This document shows, piece by piece, positions 6,770 through 12,691 of a stretch of DNA of 12,691 nucleotides. The position numbers were made by a program, and so were the translations under genes. Under the pieces are notes generated by a model. That model had not been told where the DNA came from and did no database searches. It was given only the letters and a program-made list of their open reading frames with translations. Position 1 is the stretch's first letter. Each line of letters begins with the position of its first letter. Source of the stretch: an uncultured bacterium (GTDB taxonomy: Bacteria > Pseudomonadota > Gammaproteobacteria > Burkholderiales > Burkholderiaceae_E); the NCBI GenBank assembly GCA_903864485.1, contig CAIPGD010000516.1, forward strand, positions 1 through 12,691, given 5' to 3'.

Positions 6770-8434
6770 ATGGCCCAGTACGTCTACACCATGAATCGCG
6801 TCGGCAAAATCGTGCCGCCCAAACGCCAGATCCTGAAGGATATTTCGCTCTCGTTTTTTCCGGGGGCCAAAATCGGCGTCCTGGGGCTGAACGGTTCGGG
6901 CAAATCAACGCTTCTGAAGATCATGGCGGGCGTTGATAAGGACATCGAGGGGGAAGCCCGCCCGATGCCCAACCTCAACGTGGGGTACTTGCCGCAAGAA
7001 CCAGACATGGATCCTGCACAAAGCGTTCGCGAGGCGGTCGAAGCAGGACTCGGGTCAATTGCTGCAGCCAAGAAAAGACTTGACGAGGTCTACGCGGCGT
7101 ACGGTGAGCCCGATGCGGATTTCGACAAGCTGGCGGCCGAGCAGGCAGATCTTGAGGCGTTGCTCGCCACCGCAGATGGCGGCGATGTCGAACATCAACT
7201 CGAAATCGCAGCGGATGCATTGCGGCTGCCGCCCTGGGAGGCCACGATTGGAAATCTCTCGGGCGGAGAGAAGCGTCGGGTCGCGCTCTGCCGCTTGCTG
7301 CTTTCGAAGCCCGATATGCTGTTACTAGACGAACCGACCAACCATCTCGACGCTGAGAGCGTCGATTGGCTCGAACAATTCCTGCATAAGTTCCCGGGGA
7401 CGGTCGTCGCGATCACGCACGACCGCTACTTCCTAGACAATGCTGCCGAATGGATTCTAGAACTTGACCGCGGTCACGGGATCCCTTGGAAAGGAAACTA
7501 TTCCAGCTGGCTGGATCAAAAACAAGAGCGTCTGCGGCAGGAAGAATCGGGTGAAAGTGCGCGCCAAAAGGCCCTCAAGAAGGAACTCGAGTGGGTTCGG
7601 CAGAATCCCAAAGGCCGTCAGGCAAAGAGCAAGGCCCGACTAGCCCGTTTTGAAGAGCTTTCGAGTCATGAATATCAAAAGCGTAACGAAACGCAGGAGA
7701 TCTTCATCCCGGTTGCCGAGCGTCTCGGCGATACAGTCATCGAATTCAAGAACGTTCGCAAGGCTTTTGGCGAGCGACTGCTGATCGACGATTTAAGCTT
7801 TGCAGTGCCCCCGGGCGCCATCGTGGGGATCATTGGCCCCAACGGCGCGGGCAAATCGACACTCTTCAGAATGATTACAGGACGTGAAACGCCTGACAGT
7901 GGGTCAATCGTGATCGGCCCCACGGTCAAAATCGCTCACGTCGATCAGTCGCGCGAATCCTTGGGCGGCGACCAGACCGTTTGGGAGTCTGTTTCGGACG
8001 GCGCCGACCTGATGACGATTGGACGCTTCGAAGTTTCTTCGAGAGCCTATGTTGGTCGTTTTAATTTCAAGGGAAGTGATCAAAACAAGAAAGTCAGCCT
8101 GCTGTCCGGGGGCGAGCGCGGCCGGCTACATCTGGCCCGAACACTGATTGCCGGCGGCAACGTCCTTCTGCTCGATGAACCCTCGAATGACCTTGACGTC
8201 GAAACCCTCCGGGCGCTCGAAGATGCTCTGCTGGAATTTGCGGGTTGCGTGCTGGTGATCAGCCATGACCGCTGGTTTCTTGACCGGATTGCGACCCACA
8301 TCCTCGCCTTCGAGGGTGAATCCCAGGTCACCTTCTTTAACGGCAACTATCAGGAATACGAGGCCGACCGCAAGAAGCGCCTCGGCGAAGAAGCGGCCCG
8401 ACCGAGGCGTATCCGCTTCAAGCCGCTGCGCTAA
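6770..8434 (+). CDS. ettA: Energy-dependent translational throttle protein EttA (ABC-F ATPase)
   Basis: EttA binds the ribosomal E site and gates entry into the elongation cycle according to the ATP/ADP ratio. The 554-residue protein has two ABC cassettes and no membrane domain. Cassette 1 has Walker A GLNGSGKST (39-47), signature LSGGEKRRV (163-171) and Walker B LLLDEP with catalytic Glu188. Cassette 2 has GPNGAGKST (356-364), LSGGERGRL (445-453) and LLLDEP with Glu470. Both glutamates are at the same numbers as in E. coli EttA. The inserted arm lies at about 93-145, and the charged linker (P-site tRNA-interaction motif) at about 240-310. The second D-loop reads DEPSNDLD rather than DEPTNDLD. 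ATG 6770 gives the conserved MAQYVYTMNRVGK start, although no Shine-Dalgarno site is visible. It is divergent from parC, and its stop lies 1 bp from that of creA. Confidence 0.97.
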   Translation: MAQYVYTMNRVGKIVPPKRQILKDISLSFFPGAKIGVLGLNGSGKSTLLKIMAGVDKDIEGEARPMPNLNVGYLPQEPDMDPAQSVREAVEAGLGSIAAAKKRLDEVYAAYGEPDADFDKLAAEQADLEALLATADGGDVEHQLEIAADALRLPPWEATIGNLSGGEKRRVALCRLLLSKPDMLLLDEPTNHLDAESVDWLEQFLHKFPGTVVAITHDRYFLDNAAEWILELDRGHGIPWKGNYSSWLDQKQERLRQEESGESARQKALKKELEWVRQNPKGRQAKSKARLARFEELSSHEYQKRNETQEIFIPVAERLGDTVIEFKNVRKAFGERLLIDDLSFAVPPGAIVGIIGPNGAGKSTLFRMITGRETPDSGSIVIGPTVKIAHVDQSRESLGGDQTVWESVSDGADLMTIGRFEVSSRAYVGRFNFKGSDQNKKVSLLSGGERGRLHLARTLIAGGNVLLLDEPSNDLDVETLRALEDALLEFAGCVLVISHDRWFLDRIATHILAFEGESQVTFFNGNYQEYEADRKKRLGEEAARPRRIRFKPLR

Positions 8435-8447
8435 TTCAGCGTAGCGG
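8423..8447. terminator. Hairpin spanning both stop codons of convergent ettA and creA
   Basis: A 10-bp inverted repeat (CCGCTGCGCT at 8423-8432, AGCGTAGCGG at 8438-8447) encloses a 5-base loop AATTC. The plus-strand RNA would form nine Watson-Crick pairs and one G-U pair; the minus-strand RNA would have one A-C mismatch. Both stop codons lie within it. There is no T-run on either side, so it is not a textbook intrinsic terminator. It may still act as a bidirectional 3'-end or stabilising structure. Confidence 0.45.
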
Positions 8448-8966
8448 GATGGGCGTGTTGGCGGGGACCGGAACGGCCGTGACAGAGTTTTGCGGGCTCC
8501 CTTCGATCAAACGATCGGCGTAGGTCAGGTAGACCAGCGCGTTGCGCGCGGGATCGACGATTCGAACGATGTGCAGCTTCTTGAAGAGAAACGACAGTCG
8601 TTCATCGAAAACGACTTCTTGACGCGGCAGCGGGCTCTTGAAAGCAATCGTGCCCACCTGACGGCAGGCGATTGAGGCCTCGGACTTGTCTTCGGCCAGC
8701 CCGAGTGCGCCACTGACTCCGCCAGTTTTGGCCCGCGAGACATAGCAGGCAACCCCAGATACTTTAGGATCGTCATAGGCCTCGATGACGATCTTGTGGT
8801 CAGGTCCGATCAGCTTGAAAGCCGTGTTGACCTCACCGAGCGTTTCTGCCGCAGTGGGGCTAAACACAAGCAGACATGTCGTAGCAAAAATTGCACTGAC
8901 GATTGCACCAACAGCGGCACCCGAGACCCGACCGTTAGCGGCACCCACGGAACATTTCTGGGTCAT
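8436..8966 (-). CDS. creA: CreA family secreted protein of unknown function
   Basis: This 176-residue protein matches the CreA family, a small periplasmic protein conserved in proteobacteria whose biochemical role is unknown. The family core is clear: FKLIGPDHKIVIEAYDDP (50-67), CYVSRAKTGG (74-83), LGLAEDKSEASIACRQVG (88-105) and NALVYLTYADRLIEGSPQNS. A signal peptide is likely, with a positively charged start, a hydrophobic stretch at about 17-36 and a possible cleavage near Ala40 (PTAA/ETLG). Two cysteines in the mature part, Cys74 and Cys101, are conserved in the E. coli protein and could form a disulfide. The start overlaps the parE stop by 4 bp (ATGA), with a GAGG site 7 bases upstream inside parE. 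It is the last gene of the kup-parE-creA group. Confidence 0.93.
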   Translation of the reverse strand: MTQKCSVGAANGRVSGAAVGAIVSAIFATTCLLVFSPTAAETLGEVNTAFKLIGPDHKIVIEAYDDPKVSGVACYVSRAKTGGVSGALGLAEDKSEASIACRQVGTIAFKSPLPRQEVVFDERLSFLFKKLHIVRIVDPARNALVYLTYADRLIEGSPQNSVTAVPVPANTPIPLR

Positions 8967-10984
8967 ACGTCGACCTCGACTTCGTTGCCATGTTCTTCAA
9001 GCCAAGCGCGTCGCGCGAGCGCTTCACCCTTCCCCATCAACATCGTGAATCGCAGGCGGGTTGCTTCCTCATCCACGTCGCCCAAGCCAACCGGAAGCAA
9101 GCGCCGCGTATCCGGATTGAGCGTGGTCTCCCATAACTGTTCCGCGGTCATTTCACCCAGTCCCTTAAATCGACTAATCGACCATGCAGCCTCAGTCAGA
9201 CCTTCTTTGCGGAGACGGTCGCAGGTGTGTGCGAGCTCGGTGTCATCGAGACAATAAATTTTGCGCAGCGGGCGCTTGCCACGCGCTGCCACATCGACCC
9301 GATAGAGCGGCGGACGGGCGACATAGACATGCCCGTGCTCGACCAATGCAGGAAAATGACGCCAAAAAAGGGTCAGCAACAACACCTGGATGTGCGCCCC
9401 ATCGACATCGGCATCGGACAGGATACAAACCCGTCCATAGCGCAGTCCCGAGAGAACCGACGCCGAATCAACCAAGGGTACCTTGCCCGCCGAGGGGCTC
9501 ACGCCATGGGGATCAACCCCGAGGGCAACCGCAATGTCGTGGATCTCGTTGTTGGCAAACAAACGGTCCCGATCCGCCTCCCACGTATTCAGCACCTTTC
9601 CGCGCAGGGGCAAAATCGCCTGAAATTCTTTGTCACGCCCCATTTTGGCACTACCGCCAGCGCTGTCGCCTTCAACCAAAAAAATCTCGTTACGGCTTAG
9701 ATCATCGCTTTCACAGTCGGTGAGCTTGCCGGGAAGCACGGCGACGCCCGAACCCTTTTTCTTTTCAACTTTTTGCGCACTGCGCTGCCGGGCCTGAGCC
9801 TGACGAATCACCAGCTCCGACAACTTGCGACCAAAATCGACATGCTCACTCAGCCATAACTCAAGCTGAGGGCGGGAATAACCGCCGACTAGGCGAACCG
9901 CGTCCCGCGAGTTGAGTCGCTCCTTGATCTGGCCCTGAAACTGGGGGTCTAGGACCTTTGCACTCAAGACAAAGCTTGCCCGCGCGAAAACGTCCTCGGG
10001 CATCAGTTTCACGCCCTTGGGGAGCAATGAATGCAGTTCGACAAATGATTTCAGCGCCTGGAAAAGTCCTTCGCGCAAACCACTCTCATGCGTGCCTCCA
10101 GCGGGCGTCGGGATCAGATTGACGTAGGACTCACGGATCGTCTGACCCTCTTCGGTCCAGCCAACGCACCACGAGGCCCCCTCGCCTTCAGCGAATGATT
10201 CGTGGCCAGCGGGGGCATATTGCTGGCTCTCAAACAAGGGGACCACCAAAGCATCTGAGGCATGCGACGATGACCCCGAAGCAAGCGCCTCGGTCAGATA
10301 ACCCCGCAAGCCTTCGGCATAGCACCAGGTCTGCTCACGGCTCGTGCGGGCCTCCACCAGCACAGTTTGCAAACCCGGCAGCAAAACCGCTTTGGCGCGC
10401 AATTGGCGCTCCAGTTCTGACTGCGAGATCGCCGGCGAATCGAAGTACTTGGGATCGGGCCAGACCTGAACCCGGGTACCGGAGCGCCGACTGCCGCGCG
10501 GGGCGGGCTGCGACTGGAGCGCTTGCACCACATCACCGCCGGAAAAAACAAGATGATGCTGTCCGCCCTCTCGCCACACCGTGACCTCAAGGCGGCTCGA
10601 TAGCGCGTTGGTGACGCTCACGCCAACGCCGTGCAGACCGCCCGAAAAACTATAAGCGCCCCCTGACGCCTTGTCGAACTTGCCCCCCGCATGCAACCGG
10701 GTAAAGACAATTTCAACCACTGGGGCACCTTCCTCCGGATGCATGCCAACCGGGATACCTCGCCCGTCGTCATCGACCGTGACGCTCCCATCGACCTCGA
10801 GTGTGACCGTAATGGTCTTGCAAAATCCAGCCAGCGCCTCATCGGCGGCGTTATCGAGCACCTCCTGCACGATATGCAGCGGATTCTCGGTTCGTGTGTA
10901 CATTCCCGGCCGCTGCCGGACCGGCTCGAGGCCCTTGAGAACCCGGATCGACCCTTCCGAGTATTCAGTCTTGCGTGCAGTCAT
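8963..10984 (-). CDS. parE: DNA topoisomerase IV subunit B (ParE)
   Basis: ParE is the ATPase subunit of topoisomerase IV and works with the ParC encoded in this window. The 673 residues show the GHKL ATPase motifs EVLDNAADEALAG (41-53, catalytic Glu41), DDDGRGIPVGMHPEEG (71-86) and SGGLHGVGVSVTNALS (114-129). The transducer loop reads QIK (352-354) where QTK is usual. The TOPRIM domain has EGDSAGGSAK (438-447) and the metal-binding DADVDG (524-529), followed by PLYRV and RFKGLGEM. The large insert of gammaproteobacterial GyrB is absent, and pairing with parC nearby supports ParE over GyrB. It is about 40 residues longer than E. coli ParE, partly through a loop near 490-510. ATG 10984 is 8 bp after the kup stop, with AAGG only two bases before it, so coupling to kup is likely. 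It overlaps creA by 4 bp. Confidence 0.95.
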   Translation of the reverse strand: MTARKTEYSEGSIRVLKGLEPVRQRPGMYTRTENPLHIVQEVLDNAADEALAGFCKTITVTLEVDGSVTVDDDGRGIPVGMHPEEGAPVVEIVFTRLHAGGKFDKASGGAYSFSGGLHGVGVSVTNALSSRLEVTVWREGGQHHLVFSGGDVVQALQSQPAPRGSRRSGTRVQVWPDPKYFDSPAISQSELERQLRAKAVLLPGLQTVLVEARTSREQTWCYAEGLRGYLTEALASGSSSHASDALVVPLFESQQYAPAGHESFAEGEGASWCVGWTEEGQTIRESYVNLIPTPAGGTHESGLREGLFQALKSFVELHSLLPKGVKLMPEDVFARASFVLSAKVLDPQFQGQIKERLNSRDAVRLVGGYSRPQLELWLSEHVDFGRKLSELVIRQAQARQRSAQKVEKKKGSGVAVLPGKLTDCESDDLSRNEIFLVEGDSAGGSAKMGRDKEFQAILPLRGKVLNTWEADRDRLFANNEIHDIAVALGVDPHGVSPSAGKVPLVDSASVLSGLRYGRVCILSDADVDGAHIQVLLLTLFWRHFPALVEHGHVYVARPPLYRVDVAARGKRPLRKIYCLDDTELAHTCDRLRKEGLTEAAWSISRFKGLGEMTAEQLWETTLNPDTRRLLPVGLGDVDEEATRLRFTMLMGKGEALARRAWLEEHGNEVEVDV
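8974..8977 (-). promoter_or_regulatory. Ribosome binding site of creA within parE
   Basis: GAGG on the minus strand lies seven bases before the creA ATG (8966-8964), inside the last codons of parE. It supports the ATGA-overlap start and coupled translation. Confidence 0.65.
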
Positions 10985-10992
10985 AGCCTTGC

Positions 10993-12691
10993 TTAGATGG
11001 CGATCTGTGTGCCCATCTCCACCACTCGATTGGGGGGCAGACGGAAATAGTCAGCGACCGAAGGACTGTTTTGCAGCATCCAGCCAAACATCGAACGACG
11101 CCATCCCATGATGCCTCGGCGCGAAACGGACACGAGCGTTGGTTTGCTCGTAAAGAAAGAAGTCTGGCCGAGGTCAACATCGAGGCCCCGCCGACGGGCT
11201 AATCGAAACACCGTCGACACGTCAGGATCCTCGCGAAACCCAAAATGTGCAGTGAGATAGACGACCCCGTGTGAACTGCGGCGCAATTCTAGCCGCTCCT
11301 CGTCCCCAATACGGGGTCGATCATCAAACGCAATGGTCAGGAAAACGAGACGCTCATGCGCGATCTTGTTGTGCTTGAGGTTATGAAGAAACGCGCTCGG
11401 AAACCCACCGCGGGAAGAACTAAAAAAAACCGCGGTCCCCGGCACCCGTGTGGTGCGCTCGAGTTCAAAGTCCACTGCGTCCCCCCGCGCCTCGGGGCTG
11501 GCTACTTTTCGGGCGCGCAAAATCATCGTGCCGCGGTGCCAAGTCGTCAGCATGGTGAACACACTGACCGCCACCGTCAGCGGGAACCATCCCCCATCGA
11601 AGAATTTGGATATGTTCGCGCCAAGAAAAGCCAACTCGAGACAAAACCAGGCAGCGAGCGGGATCAAGAGCCAGCGCATCCGGCGGGATTCCTGGTGCGC
11701 CAACACGACCGCCAGCAAGACGCTCGAAATAATCAAGTCTCCGGATACAGCCAGACCATAAGCGGCCGCAAGAGCGCCCGAAGACTTAAAGGCGAGCACC
11801 AGCAAAACGACCGAGACCAGCAAGATCCAGTTCACGATCGGAATGTAAATCTGGCCTTGCGAATGATCAGAGGTATGCAGTACCCGCAACCGGGGTAAGT
11901 AATTCAGACGCGAGGCCTGTTGGGTCACCGAAAATGCGCCCGAGATTGTGGCCTGCGAGGCAATCACCGTCGCAAGAGTCGCCAGGATCACGAGCGGGAA
12001 TTGAAAAGATTCGGGGGCCAGCATGAAGAAGGGACTCTCACTGGCAGCAGGGTCCGTCAACACCAAAGCGCCTTGACCCAGGTAATTGATCATCAGCGCG
12101 GGGAAAACCAAAAAGAACCAGCAAACCCGAATCGATGGCAAACCAAAATGGCCCATATCCGCGTAGAGGGCTTCGGCGCCCGTTAAACACAGAAAAACCG
12201 AGCCCAGCGCGACAAATGCCAGCGCAGGACGATCAACGGCAAAGCGGATGGCATAACTCGGGTCAATAGCCCCCAGAATCTCTGGCATCTCCACGATATG
12301 GATCAAACCAAGTAGCGCCAGTGTTGCAAACCACAGAATCATGACCGGGCCAAAGAACCGCCCGACGTCGGCAGTTCCGTGACGCTGGAGGCTGAACAAC
12401 CCAATCAAAATCACGATGGAAATTGGCACCACATAGCGCTCCAACCCCGGCGCGGCAACGCTCAAGCCCTCGACGGCGGACAGCACGGAAATAGCGGGCG
12501 TGATGATGGCATCGCCATAGAAAAGTGAAGCAGCAAAAACGCCGAAGGCGCCAACCAACCAGGCCAATTCGGGGCGATGCTCAATCACCTTCTGTGCCAC
12601 CGACAGCAGAGCCAGGACCCCGCCCTCTCCACGGTGATCGAACCGCAGGACGATCGACACATATTTAAGAGAGACAATGATGGTCACCGAC
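10993..12691 (-). CDS. kup: Low-affinity K+ uptake transporter Kup, 5' end off window
   Basis: Kup (KUP/HAK/KT family) is an inner-membrane potassium importer, usually described as K+/H+ symport. About 566 C-terminal residues are visible. By comparison with family length (about 620-630) roughly 60 are missing, including the GDIGTSPLY region of the first membrane segment. The reading frame stays open to the edge, so a GTG at 12687 is not the true start. Conserved stretches in order are FDHRGEGGVLALL, FYGDAIITPAISVLSAVEGL, LTGAEALYADMGHFG, NYLGQGALVL, SPFFMLAPE, ATVIASQATISGAFS and IYIPIVNW. Around ten hydrophobic segments are followed by a soluble C-terminal domain with VPGTAVFFS and LHNLKHNKIAHER, ending PNRVVEMGTQIAI. 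It is the first visible gene of the group with parE and creA. Confidence 0.95.
   Translation of the reverse strand, partial: SVTIIVSLKYVSIVLRFDHRGEGGVLALLSVAQKVIEHRPELAWLVGAFGVFAASLFYGDAIITPAISVLSAVEGLSVAAPGLERYVVPISIVILIGLFSLQRHGTADVGRFFGPVMILWFATLALLGLIHIVEMPEILGAIDPSYAIRFAVDRPALAFVALGSVFLCLTGAEALYADMGHFGLPSIRVCWFFLVFPALMINYLGQGALVLTDPAASESPFFMLAPESFQFPLVILATLATVIASQATISGAFSVTQQASRLNYLPRLRVLHTSDHSQGQIYIPIVNWILLVSVVLLVLAFKSSGALAAAYGLAVSGDLIISSVLLAVVLAHQESRRMRWLLIPLAAWFCLELAFLGANISKFFDGGWFPLTVAVSVFTMLTTWHRGTMILRARKVASPEARGDAVDFELERTTRVPGTAVFFSSSRGGFPSAFLHNLKHNKIAHERLVFLTIAFDDRPRIGDEERLELRRSSHGVVYLTAHFGFREDPDVSTVFRLARRRGLDVDLGQTSFFTSKPTLVSVSRRGIMGWRRSMFGWMLQNSPSVADYFRLPPNRVVEMGTQIAI

Noticed and set aside
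10195..10584. Open frame antisense to parE, about 130 codons
   Set aside because: No domain similarity and composition typical of a shadow frame; parE is unambiguous.

Overview
The window looks like chromosomal housekeeping DNA from a betaproteobacterium, most likely of the order Burkholderiales. This rests on the family resemblance of HtpG, ParC, ParE and EttA, a G+C content I estimate by eye at roughly 60 %, and the gene set itself. There are eight protein-coding genes. No tRNA, rRNA, CRISPR array, insertion sequence, prophage or plasmid gene was found, and I see no undescribed multigene system.

Layout. Six genes lie on the minus strand in three tight groups, and two single genes lie on the plus strand between them. 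In minus-strand transcription order, the first group is kup (K+ uptake, N-terminus beyond the right edge), parE (topoisomerase IV subunit B) and creA (secreted protein of unknown role), with an 8-bp gap and then a 4-bp ATGA overlap. Next is ettA on the plus strand, ending 1 bp from the end of creA. The second minus-strand group is parC (topoisomerase IV subunit A) and dsbB (membrane disulfide-bond oxidase), overlapping by 8 bp. Then comes an acuI/yhdH-type reductase on the plus strand, whose 3' end overlaps dsbB by 11 bp. The last group is htpG (Hsp90 chaperone), followed 18 bp later by a spermidine-synthase-like gene cut by the left edge.

The two topoisomerase IV subunits are therefore close together on one strand but in separate operons, with ettA inverted between them. 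Only two non-coding spacers exceed 50 bp: 2612-2780 (htpG/acuI) and 6686-6769 (parC/ettA). Both are divergent promoter regions. No gene-free stretch reaches 300 bp.

The best second-look points are: an enlarged acidic charged linker in HtpG built from an in-frame 18-bp triplication, plus a second insert just before it; a hairpin covering both stop codons at the ettA/creA junction; a hexanucleotide repeat forming a Ser-Thr tail on DsbB; substitutions at functionally important positions of ParC and ParE that may simply be lineage-typical; and a SpeE-like protein that lacks the usual polyamine-site motifs.
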